NCBI GenBank assembly: GCA_023389275.1
Contig: JAEWEN010000107.1
Location: 1-9,645 of the forward strand
Length of the DNA stretch: 9,645 nt
Reading direction: 5' to 3'
Source of the DNA: Bacillota bacterium
GTDB taxonomy: Bacteria > Bacillota > Clostridia > Clostridiales > Caloramatoraceae
Part shown: piece by piece, positions 1-5,628 of the stretch
Position numbering within the stretch: the first letter of the stretch is position 1
Layout: each line of letters starts with the position of its first letter
Notes under the pieces: generated by a model
Databases searched by the model: none
The model's input: the letters and a program-made list of their open reading frames with translations, nothing else
What the model was told of the DNA's origin: nothing
Program-made: the position numbers and the translations under genes

Positions 1-1173
1 TTTTCTAATCAGCAAAATGATTTAGGTAAGTTAAATGGATATATACAAGAAAACTACAATGGTTTTAGTGTTATAAAACTTTATAATAGAGAAAAAGATT
101 CTATAAAAGGTTTTAAGGAAATAAACAACAGCTTAACAGAAAATTCATTTAAAGCAAACTTTATGTCAAGTCTTATGATGCCACTTGTATCATCTGTTGC
201 TTATATTGCTTATATTGCAATAGCTGTAGTTGGTGGATATTATGCGATAATTGGAGTTATAACAGTTGGAAATCTTCAAGCTTCTGTACAATATGTATGG
301 CAAATAAACCAGCCAATGTCTCAAATGACACAGCTTTCAAATGCTCTTCAAACAGCAAGTGCAGCTATGGGAAGAATATTTAATCTTTTAGATGAAAAAG
401 AAGAAGCTGAAGTAAATATAAAAACTCTTCCAAATAATGTTGAAGGAAATGTTGAATTTGAAAATGTTTCATTTAGCTATGATAAAAATAAAGAGCTTAT
501 TAAAAACCTTAGCTTTTCGGCTAAAAAAGGTGAAAAAGTAGCAATTGTAGGGCCAACAGGAGCTGGAAAAACAACACTTATAAATCTTTTAATGAGATTT
601 TATGATGTAGATGGTGGCTTTATAAAAATAGATGGAATAGATACAAAGGACATAACAAGAAAAGACCTTAGAAGTGTATTTGGAATGGTGCTACAAGATG
701 CATGGCTGTATAGTGGAAGTATAAGAGATAACTTAGCATTTGGAAAAAGTGATGCTACAGATGAAGAAGTAATTGAAGCTGCCAAAACAGCTAATGTTCA
801 TGAATTTATAAAAAGTCTTCCAGAAGGATATGATACGGTGCTTAAGGAAGACACATCAAACATATCAAGTGGACAAAAACAGCTTTTAACAATAGCTAGA
901 GCTGTAATTAAAGATCCAAAAATATTAATATTAGACGAAGCAACAAGCTCAGTTGATACAAGACTAGAGGCTTTAATACAAAAAGCTATGGATAAGGTTA
1001 TGGAAGGTAGAACAAGTTTTGTAATAGCACATAGACTTTCAACAATAAGAAATGCAGACCTTATACTAGTTATAAACAACGGCCAAATTATTGAAAAAGG
1101 AACACATAATGAGCTTTTAGAGAAAAAAGGATTTTACGAAAAACTATATAATAGCCAATTTGCTAATGAGTAG
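1..1173 (+). CDS. ABC exporter half-transporter (membrane plus ATPase), 5' end missing
   Basis: The reading frame is open from base 1 and ends at TAG 1171-1173, so the gene starts upstream of the window; 390 residues are visible. Numbering from the first visible residue, about 1-130 is the C-terminal part of the transmembrane domain, with hydrophobic helices around 58-88, and the remainder is an ATP-binding domain. The Walker A motif GPTGAGKTT is at 184-192, a Q-loop (VLQD) follows, the signature ISSGQKQ is at 288-294, Walker B with ILILDEA at 308-314, a D-loop SSVD, and the H-loop histidine is 344. This is the MsbA/LmrA/MdlB-like layout of exporters that move lipids, peptides or drugs out across the membrane. 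The signature differs from LSGGQ but keeps the SGQ core. Catalytic Asp/Glu are intact. Such proteins often act as heterodimers with a partner encoded next door; nothing downstream fits, so a partner, if any, would be upstream. The substrate is unknown. Confidence 0.95.
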   Translation, partial: FSNQQNDLGKLNGYIQENYNGFSVIKLYNREKDSIKGFKEINNSLTENSFKANFMSSLMMPLVSSVAYIAYIAIAVVGGYYAIIGVITVGNLQASVQYVWQINQPMSQMTQLSNALQTASAAMGRIFNLLDEKEEAEVNIKTLPNNVEGNVEFENVSFSYDKNKELIKNLSFSAKKGEKVAIVGPTGAGKTTLINLLMRFYDVDGGFIKIDGIDTKDITRKDLRSVFGMVLQDAWLYSGSIRDNLAFGKSDATDEEVIEAAKTANVHEFIKSLPEGYDTVLKEDTSNISSGQKQLLTIARAVIKDPKILILDEATSSVDTRLEALIQKAMDKVMEGRTSFVIAHRLSTIRNADLILVINNGQIIEKGTHNELLEKKGFYEKLYNSQFANE

Positions 1174-1180
1174 AAAAAAG

Positions 1181-1210
1181 ACAATACCTAATTTAGGTAT
1201 TGTTTTTTTT
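1181..1210 (+). terminator. Rho-independent terminator after the ABC exporter gene
   Basis: A perfect 10-bp stem (acaataccta at 1181-1190 with taggtattgt at 1194-1203) closes a 3-base loop and is followed by an uninterrupted T run to 1210. It begins eight bases after the stop codon. An A run precedes the stem, so it may also work for the opposite strand. Confidence 0.9.
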
Positions 1211-1244
1211 ATTTAAAGAATTTTTTGAAAATATAAAGTGTAGT

Positions 1245-1273
1245 TTGTTTTAAATATAAATAGATGGTAAAAT
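1245..1273 (+). promoter_or_regulatory. Candidate sigma-A promoter for the membrane protein/DUF6440 cluster
   Basis: TTGTTT at 1245-1250 and TAAAAT at 1268-1273 are separated by 17 bases, which matches the vegetative promoter layout. It sits between the terminator of the ABC gene and the start at 1308. The sequence is AT-rich, so chance matches are likely; this is the best match in the gap rather than a proven site. Confidence 0.4.
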
Positions 1274-1307
1274 TATACATATAGTAAAATGTAGGATATT
1301 TATAATT

Positions 1308-1715
1308 ATGTTTGAAACTAAACTTAGATTAAATTTTATTTTATATACAATATTTGCTGTATTTATATGCTCCTATTTATTCTTTTTAAATAATAGAATA
1401 AATGAAAAAACAATTAAAATTATAGGTATTATTTCGGTTATATGTTTAATATGTTTTTTAGTATATATAATTCAAAGAGACTTAAAAGAAAAAATATATA
1501 AAACACGTAGCATTATAATTTTATTAGATATATTAAATGTTGTTGTAGTGATTTATGTTACTTATATAATCCTTACTAAAGACACACAAATAATTAAATA
1601 CATGGAAAATTATAAAACAGGTATTTATTTAACAGCAGCTTATCTTTGGTTATCTGCATATTTATCAAGTTGCTTAATAAAGGAAAAGTATTTAAAAGAA
1701 AATAGTTTTAATTAG
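1308..1715 (+). CDS. Small four-helix membrane protein, function unknown
   Basis: This encodes a 135-residue hydrophobic protein not assigned to a family. Predicted membrane segments by eye are about 9-27, 36-55, 69-89 and 105-124, with charged loops between them. After the second helix comes a basic and acidic loop, RDLKEKIYKTR, followed by IIILLD. The same loop and helix pattern occurs in the protein at 1940-2329 (DFKDKSYKTR then IILID), so the two are paralogues. The ATG at 1308 is preceded by a weak site (agga, about 11 bases upstream). The stop TAG overlaps the start of the GGGGGA ribosome site for the next gene, so the two are almost certainly co-transcribed. No enzymatic motif is seen. 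It could be a small integral membrane partner, a bacteriocin-immunity-like protein, or a stress protein; none of these is supported by a specific motif. Confidence 0.75.
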   Translation: MFETKLRLNFILYTIFAVFICSYLFFLNNRINEKTIKIIGIISVICLICFLVYIIQRDLKEKIYKTRSIIILLDILNVVVVIYVTYIILTKDTQIIKYMENYKTGIYLTAAYLWLSAYLSSCLIKEKYLKENSFN

Positions 1716-1726
1716 GGGGAATAATT

Positions 1727-1897
1727 GTGAGTAATAGTAAAAGATTTGAAGTTTTATCTACTCAAGGGATGATAGAAAGTTATAAGGTAATAGTTGATAA
1801 AGAAACAGGTGTAAATTATCTATATATTACTAACGGTACATCAGGAGGATTAACTGCATTAATAGATAGTAATGGAAAACCAATAATAACAAAATAA
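1727..1897 (+). CDS. DUF6440 family small protein
   Basis: A 56-residue reading frame starts at GTG 1727 and ends at TAA 1895-1897. A strong ribosome site, aggggga at 1714-1720, lies six bases before the GTG, which decides the start. The protein begins MSNSKRFEVL and carries the core VDKETGVNYLY, then GGLTALIDSNGKPII. This matches, from memory, the DUF6440 pattern (KRFE..., VDKETGVNYL, GGLT.L.D..GKP), a family of small proteins of unknown role common in Firmicutes. There is no signal peptide or membrane segment; it should be a small, beta-rich cytoplasmic protein. It sits between two paralogous membrane proteins, 11 bases after the first and 42 bases before the second, which suggests that it works with them. 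The biochemical function is not known. Confidence 0.85.
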   Translation: MSNSKRFEVLSTQGMIESYKVIVDKETGVNYLYITNGTSGGLTALIDSNGKPIITK

Positions 1898-1939
1898 TGA
1901 AGAGTAGTGTTTACATTAAAAACTAATGAGGTAAGTTAT

Positions 1940-2329
1940 ATGAAAAAATTTATTTGTAAATTTAATGATTATATTATTGGAATAGGATTTATAGTTATTT
2001 TTGTATATTCTATGTTTATAGAAAAATATGTTAGTGACAGTATAAATAAAAATATATTAAATATCATATCTGTTGTTTTAATATTTATTTTTTTATCAGT
2101 AATTTTTAAGGATTTTAAAGATAAAAGTTATAAAACAAGGTTACCTATAATTTTAATAGATATGGTGAGTTTTACTTTAATGAGTATTTTAATACTTATA
2201 TCTATTTATAAAAATATAAATGATTATTTAGGAACGTGTTTACTAGCAATAATATTATTAAATGTATTAGTATTTTTAAGAAAGTCTTTACAAAATAATA
2301 AGTTTTTAAAAGATAAATATATATGTTAA
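1940..2329 (+). CDS. Small four-helix membrane protein, paralogue of the gene at 1308
   Basis: This encodes a 129-residue protein from ATG 1940. The frame can be opened at GTG 1907, but gaggt at 1928-1932 lies seven bases before ATG 1940 and the protein then starts naturally with MKKFICKF, so 1940 is chosen. Four hydrophobic segments are visible, about 11-28, 37-55, 65-87 and 94-112. Between helices two and three is KDFKDKSYKTR followed by PIILID, closely matching RDLKEKIYKTR and IIILLD in the protein encoded at 1308. The stretch before the loop also aligns (IISV...IFLSVIF against IISV...CFLVYII), and both end in a charged KxLKxK tail. The two are therefore duplicated and diverged members of one unrecognised family flanking a DUF6440 gene. 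Function is unknown; no catalytic motif is visible. Confidence 0.75.
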   Translation: MKKFICKFNDYIIGIGFIVIFVYSMFIEKYVSDSINKNILNIISVVLIFIFLSVIFKDFKDKSYKTRLPIILIDMVSFTLMSILILISIYKNINDYLGTCLLAIILLNVLVFLRKSLQNNKFLKDKYIC

Positions 2330-2366
2330 TATATATTTACTAAAAAATATTAAGAAGGTGATTATT

Positions 2367-2771
2367 TTGGATAATCTTAAGGATATACGTTGGAAGCAAA
2401 GGTTTGAGAACTTCGATAAAACATATAAATTATTAAAAAAATATTCAACTACACCTATTCATACAGAACTTGAAAGAGCTGGAATAATACAATTTTTTGA
2501 AATGACATTTGAACTTGCATGGAAAGTATTAAAGGACTATCTAGAAGCTGAAGGATATAGTGTGAAAAGTCCAAGAGAAACCGTAAAACAAGCTTTTCAA
2601 GTAGATTTAATTGATAATGGACATATTTGGATAGATGCATTATCTAATAGAAATTTAACTACACATACGTATGATGAAACTTTGGCTAATAAAATGATAC
2701 AAGAAATATTAGAGTCTTATCTTCCTGAACTTGAAAAAATGCATGAAAAATTATCCAAGGAGATAGAGTAA
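2367..2771 (+). CDS. HEPN toxin / nucleotidyltransferase substrate-binding protein (HI0074 family)
   Basis: This encodes a 134-residue all-helical protein. The frame reaches back to GTG 2358, but aaggtg at 2355-2360 sits six bases before TTG 2367 and homologues begin close to MDxxKDIRWKQRFENF, so TTG 2367 is the likely start. It fits the nucleotidyltransferase substrate-binding (HI0074) branch of HEPN proteins. The HEPN signature Rx4HxY is complete as RNLTTHTY, with R95, H100 and Y102. In characterised HepT toxins, R and H form the RNase site and the tyrosine is AMPylated by the partner MntA, switching the toxin off. The stop codon overlaps the ATG of the partner by one base (TAATG), indicating translational coupling. 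By inference it is the toxin of a type VII toxin-antitoxin pair; a purely metabolic role cannot be excluded, since HI0074 itself has not been assigned a clear cellular function. Confidence 0.9.
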   Translation: MDNLKDIRWKQRFENFDKTYKLLKKYSTTPIHTELERAGIIQFFEMTFELAWKVLKDYLEAEGYSVKSPRETVKQAFQVDLIDNGHIWIDALSNRNLTTHTYDETLANKMIQEILESYLPELEKMHEKLSKEIE

Positions 2772-3079
2772 TGTTCGGACTTATAGATAGGGATATTAAA
2801 TATATAAATATGGCATTAAGAAATTTTTTACAAATAGATAAAGCCATAATATTTGGAAGTAGGGCAATGGGAAATTACAAAAAAGGCTCTGATGTAGATA
2901 TAGCTATAGTAGGAGAAAATATAGATAATAAAACGATATTAAGTTTAAATGATTACTTAAATGAGGTTTATCCTATACCATATTTTTTTGATATAGTTCA
3001 TTATAATTCTATATTAAATGAAAACTTAAAAAATCATATTGATAAAGAAGGTAAAATTATATATATTAATAAAAAATAA
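2771..3079 (+). CDS. Minimal nucleotidyltransferase (MNT, HI0073/MntA type), likely antitoxin
   Basis: This encodes a 102-residue protein with the pol-beta fold signature GSx10DxD: G29 S30, then D41 and D43 in the run GSDVDIAI. The third metal ligand is most likely D74 in YFFDIVHY. Length and layout are those of the minimal nucleotidyltransferases that pair with HEPN proteins. Known MntA enzymes move AMP from ATP onto the HEPN partner's tyrosine, and the preceding gene has that tyrosine (Y102). The ATG shares its first base with the upstream stop codon, so the two are made together. With all catalytic residues present it should be active. It probably acts in the cytoplasm as the antitoxin of the pair; nucleotide and target specificity are inferred from the family. 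Confidence 0.9.
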   Translation: MFGLIDRDIKYINMALRNFLQIDKAIIFGSRAMGNYKKGSDVDIAIVGENIDNKTILSLNDYLNEVYPIPYFFDIVHYNSILNENLKNHIDKEGKIIYINKK

Positions 3080-3124
3080 TAAAGGAATAGCTATATTTTA
3101 GTTTATGACTTTATTATTTTTTAT
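3069..3124 (+). terminator. AT-rich stem-loop after the HEPN/MNT pair
   Basis: Bases 3069-3084 pair without mismatch with 3109-3124 (16 bp, core aaaaaataataaag / ctttattatttttt) around a 24-base loop. The left arm overlaps the stop codon of the MNT gene. The stem contains only one G-C pair, so it is weak, but the T-rich right arm would fit a terminator acting on either strand. Confidence 0.4.
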
Positions 3125-3174
3125 ACTTTGCAAAAGATTTTAATAAATATTAGATATATATTTAAAATACCAAT

Positions 3175-3220
3175 AATAATAGTGAGTATTATTTAAAATT
3201 ACAATTATAGTAAACATAAT
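3175..3220 (+). promoter_or_regulatory. Possible promoter with inverted repeat before the arsenosugar pair
   Basis: The best promoter-like match in the 185-base gap is TTTAAA at 3192-3197 and CATAAT at 3215-3220 with a 17-base spacer. An inverted repeat, aataata (3175-3181), gtgag, tattatt (3187-3193), overlaps the -35 side and could bind a regulator. The whole gap is very AT-rich, so both matches may be chance. Confidence 0.25.
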
Positions 3221-3264
3221 ATATATATTAAAATAATTTTGAATAGTATTTAAGGGGGTATTTT

Positions 3265-3597
3265 ATGAATACATATTATGATCCAAAGGATTTAGGGAAA
3301 TTTTCATCAATAGGAGAAAATGCTCCAAAAGCATGGGAAAAGTTTATGGAGTATTATGGTGAAGTTTTTAGTGAAGGTGAATTAACATCTAGAGAAAAAT
3401 GTCTTATTGCATTAGCAGTTGCACATGCTGTTCAATGTCCTTATTGTATAGATTCTTATACTCAAAATTGTTTAGAAAAAGGTATTACTCAAGATCAAAT
3501 GATAGAAGCTGTTCATGTAGCAGGTGCTATAAAATGTGGTGCAACTTTAGTACATGGAGTTCAAATGAAAAACATAGCAAGTAAGCTTGAGTTTTAA
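3265..3597 (+). CDS. Arsenosugar biosynthesis-associated peroxidase-like protein (AhpD/CMD family)
   Basis: This encodes a 110-residue protein of the carboxymuconolactone decarboxylase/AhpD fold. The redox motif is CPYC, with C58 and C61 inside AVAHAVQCPYCIDSYT, and a histidine follows at 84 in EAVHVAGAIK. AhpD-like proteins use such a pair of cysteines for thiol-disulfide or peroxide chemistry. The length and the immediate ArsS gene downstream match the subfamily annotated as arsenosugar biosynthesis-associated peroxidase-like protein; members in some organisms carry selenocysteine, but here all positions are ordinary cysteine codons. The start is clear: aaggggg at 3252-3258 lies six bases before the ATG. 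The exact reaction is not established. By inference it supplies reducing power to, or protects, the radical SAM enzyme or its arsenic substrate in the cytoplasm. Confidence 0.9.
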   Translation: MNTYYDPKDLGKFSSIGENAPKAWEKFMEYYGEVFSEGELTSREKCLIALAVAHAVQCPYCIDSYTQNCLEKGITQDQMIEAVHVAGAIKCGATLVHGVQMKNIASKLEF

Positions 3598-3609
3598 GTG
3601 GGACAAGTT

Positions 3610-4584
3610 ATGAATAATTATCTTGAAGAATTAGAGTATATACCAAAGTTTTCAGAAAAAATTAAGGATAAAAGCTTATGTAAAGCAAATAATAGCTTAA
3701 AAGTTATGCAAATAAATGTAGGGAATTTATGTAATCTAGCATGTAAACATTGTCATGTAGAGGCTGGACCAAATGGGAAAAATATAATGAGTCTAAGTGT
3801 TATGAAAGATTGTCTAGAGGTTTTTAAAGAGAATAAATTTACTACTTTAGATATTACAGGGGGGGCACCTGAAATGAATCCTAATTTTAAATGGCTTGTT
3901 AAAGAGGCTAGTAAATTAGGATGTAAGGTTATTGTTAGAACTAATTTGGTTATATTAACTGAAAAAGGATATGAAGATTATCCAGAGTTTTATAGAGATA
4001 ATAAGGTTGAAGTTGTTTCATCTCTTCCATATTATAGTGAAAAAAATACAGATAAACAAAGAGGAAATGGAGTTTTCGAAAAAAGTATAAAAGCTCTTTT
4101 AAGACTAAATGAAGTAGGTTATGGAAAAGAAAAGGATCTTATATTAAACCTAGTTTATAATCCATGTGGTGCATTTTTACCTCCATCCCAGGGAGAAATG
4201 GAAGCAGAATATAAAAAGAAGTTAAAGTATAAGTATGATATAGATTTTAATAATTTATTTACTATTACAAATAATCCTGTAGGTAGATTTGGATTATTTC
4301 TAAAAAATAGTGATAATTTAGAAGGATATATGAAAAAGCTATATAATAGTTTTAATAGTTCTACAGTAGAATTTATGATGTGTAGAGATCAAATATCTAT
4401 AGGATTTGATGGATATATTTATGATTGTGATTTTAATCAAACATTAAATTGGAAAATAGAAGGTGAAAATCATATATCAAATTTAAAAGGTAAAAAGTTA
4501 TCTACACGAAATATAGCACTAGGAAACCACTGTTATGCATGTACTGCTGGTAGTGGTTCGAGTTGTGGTGGTTCAACTACATAG
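3610..4584 (+). CDS. arsS: Arsenosugar biosynthesis radical SAM protein ArsS
   Basis: This encodes a 324-residue protein from ATG 3610; ggga at 3600-3603 lies six bases upstream. An in-frame GTG at 3598, directly after the preceding stop, would add four residues and cannot be excluded. The radical SAM motif CNLACKHC is at 41-48 (C41, C45, C48), followed by DITGGAPEMNP, the SAM-binding glycine-rich strand. The second half begins with a YNPCGAFLPPSQ segment and fits the DUF3641 domain. Late cysteines C258, C273, C308 and C311 could bind an auxiliary iron-sulfur cluster, and the protein ends CGGSTT. The signature CYACTAGSGSSCGG is typical of the family. ArsS in cyanobacteria is linked to joining dimethylarsenite to a 5'-deoxyadenosyl group on the way to arsenosugars. 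No arsM methyltransferase or ars efflux gene lies within the window, so the arsenic substrate would have to come from elsewhere. All cysteines are TGT/TGC; no selenocysteine codon is used. Confidence 0.93.
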   Translation: MNNYLEELEYIPKFSEKIKDKSLCKANNSLKVMQINVGNLCNLACKHCHVEAGPNGKNIMSLSVMKDCLEVFKENKFTTLDITGGAPEMNPNFKWLVKEASKLGCKVIVRTNLVILTEKGYEDYPEFYRDNKVEVVSSLPYYSEKNTDKQRGNGVFEKSIKALLRLNEVGYGKEKDLILNLVYNPCGAFLPPSQGEMEAEYKKKLKYKYDIDFNNLFTITNNPVGRFGLFLKNSDNLEGYMKKLYNSFNSSTVEFMMCRDQISIGFDGYIYDCDFNQTLNWKIEGENHISNLKGKKLSTRNIALGNHCYACTAGSGSSCGGSTT

Positions 4585-4587
4585 AGA

Positions 4588-4632
4588 TATAGAAAAAGTA
4601 CTTATTTAAATTAAGTGCTTTTTCTATATTTT
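4588..4632 (+). terminator. Terminator after arsS
   Basis: A 17-bp stem (4588-4604 with 4612-4628, a single G-U pair) closes a 7-base loop, starting four bases past the stop codon. The T tail is short (4629-4632), but the stem itself ends in a T-rich arm. It separates arsS from the regulator gene. Confidence 0.75.
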
Positions 4633-4634
4633 AG

Positions 4635-4643
4635 TGTTAAAAT
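4635..4643 (+). promoter_or_regulatory. Possible extended -10 promoter for the WYL regulator gene
   Basis: TGTTAAAAT at 4635-4643 reads as an extended -10 element (TG, one base, TAAAAT). No good -35 box is visible; that position falls within the arsS terminator arm. The start codon follows 25 bases later. Confidence 0.35.
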
Positions 4644-4668
4644 TTCCTTAAATAAGGAGATTATAGGT

Positions 4669-5556
4669 ATGAAAATAAACAGATTATTTGAGATTTTAAA
4701 TATTTTATTAAATAGAGAAAATATAACAGCAAAGTATTTAGCAGATCATTTTGAGGTTTCTACTAGAACTATTTATAGAGATATAGATTCATTATCTGAA
4801 GCAGGATTTCCTATATATACAAACAAAGGTAAAGGCGGAGGAATAGCTATACTTGATAACTTTGTTTTAAATAAATCCCTTTTATCAAAGGAAGATCAAA
4901 GGTATATTATCTCTGCTATTCAAGGATTAAAGGTAACTAACTTTATAGATAAAGAAGGTGTTTTAGAAAAGCTAAGTGCTTTGTTTAAAGATGAGAGCAG
5001 TAGCTGGATAGAAGTAGATTTTTCAGATTGGAGTGAAAGAAAAAGGGAAGAGTTTAATATTATAAAGTTTTGTATAATTAATAAAAAGCTTATTGAATTT
5101 TATTATTATAATAGCTATGGTGTTAAGTCTAAAAGAAAAATAGAGCCTTTAAGACTAAAGTTTAAAGAAAAAGCATGGTATGTTATAGGATTTTGTAGAG
5201 AAAAAAATGATATAAGAATGTTTAAGTTAAATAGAATTAAAAGTGTAAAAGTAATTGATGAAGTTTTTACTAGAAAATATGAGAGTTTTTGTGAAGAGAA
5301 AAAAGATTATGAAACAGTTAAAATTAAGCTTAAAATAAGTAGCTCTCAAGCATATAGAGTTTACGATGAGTTTGAAGAGGAAGATATTGAAAAAAATGAA
5401 GATGGTAGCTTTACTGTTGTTTGTTCCTACCCTGGTGGGGAATGGGTAATAGGATATATACTTTCATTTGGAAGATATGCAACTATTTTAGAACCACAGT
5501 ATATAAAAGATGAAATAATAGATGTTCTTAATAAATCACTAAAAAATTATTTATAA
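4669..5556 (+). CDS. YafY-type HTH/WYL-domain transcriptional regulator
   Basis: This encodes a 295-residue protein from ATG 4669; aaggaga at 4654-4660 lies eight bases upstream and the protein starts MKINRLFEILNILL, as family members do. The frame remains open upstream to 4615, but that stretch lies in the arsS terminator and is rejected. Residues 1-60 form a DeoR-like winged helix-turn-helix (ITAKYLADHFEVSTRTIYRDIDSL, then the wing TNKGKGGGIAI). Residues about 134-200 form the WYL domain, with WYVIGFC at 170-176 in place of the classic WYL and the conserved FKLNRI at 185-190. A C-terminal beta-rich domain follows. WYL domains sense ligands, often nucleic acids or small molecules, and control the attached HTH. 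The stop codon overlaps an inverted repeat in front of the next gene, which suggests that this protein controls the zinc-ribbon gene. The ligand is unknown. Confidence 0.92.
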   Translation: MKINRLFEILNILLNRENITAKYLADHFEVSTRTIYRDIDSLSEAGFPIYTNKGKGGGIAILDNFVLNKSLLSKEDQRYIISAIQGLKVTNFIDKEGVLEKLSALFKDESSSWIEVDFSDWSERKREEFNIIKFCIINKKLIEFYYYNSYGVKSKRKIEPLRLKFKEKAWYVIGFCREKNDIRMFKLNRIKSVKVIDEVFTRKYESFCEEKKDYETVKIKLKISSSQAYRVYDEFEEEDIEKNEDGSFTVVCSYPGGEWVIGYILSFGRYATILEPQYIKDEIIDVLNKSLKNYL

Positions 5557-5579
5557 TATGACAATATGGTGTCATATTA
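5554..5579. promoter_or_regulatory. Perfect inverted repeat, putative operator of the WYL regulator
   Basis: taatatgaca (5554-5563) and tgtcatatta (5570-5579) are exact reverse complements around a 6-base spacer; the inner core is TGACA-N6-TGTCA. No T run follows, so it is not a terminator. It begins at the regulator's stop codon and lies 50 bases before the next start, as expected for an operator. The spacing suits binding by a dimeric HTH protein. Confidence 0.65.
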
Positions 5580-5589
5580 CCTTTGTTAC

Positions 5590-5614
5590 ACTAAAGATAT
5601 AAAAATACTTTAGT
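5590..5614. promoter_or_regulatory. Second inverted repeat around a TATAAA box before the zinc-ribbon gene
   Basis: actaaag (5590-5596) and ctttagt (5608-5614) are exact reverse complements around an 11-base AT-rich spacer that includes TATAAA at 5598-5603, a possible -10 box. No convincing -35 box is seen. The repeat could be an RNA hairpin in the leader or a protein site; it ends two bases before the ribosome site agaggtgg (5616-5623). Confidence 0.35.
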
Positions 5615-5628
5615 TAGAGGTGGTATAA

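Noticed and set aside
600..1079. Minus-strand open frames within the ABC transporter gene
   Set aside because: They lie opposite clear Walker and signature motifs, have no ribosome sites, and their translations look like no known protein.
1907..1939. GTG start 11 codons upstream of the second membrane protein
   Set aside because: It lacks a ribosome site, whereas gaggt sits seven bases before ATG 1940.
2455..2640. Minus-strand open frame inside the HEPN gene
   Set aside because: It is a shadow of a well-supported gene with the Rx4HxY motif on the + strand.
3080..3264. Possible small gene or RNA in the gap before the AhpD-like gene
   Set aside because: No open frame with a ribosome site and no recognisable RNA structure beyond AT-rich dyads, which are expected by chance at this composition.
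3399..3584. Serine/cysteine-rich + strand frame inside the AhpD-like gene
   Set aside because: It is the out-of-frame reading of the CPYC protein and has low-complexity composition with no ribosome site.
4540..4584. Selenocysteine at the C-terminus of ArsS
   Set aside because: All candidate positions are TGT or TGC and the frame ends at TAG; the following hairpin behaves as a terminator rather than a SECIS element.
4615..4668. Upstream extension of the WYL regulator by 18 residues
   Set aside because: This stretch is the terminator arm of arsS and the leader; the AAGGAGA site before ATG 4669 fixes the start.
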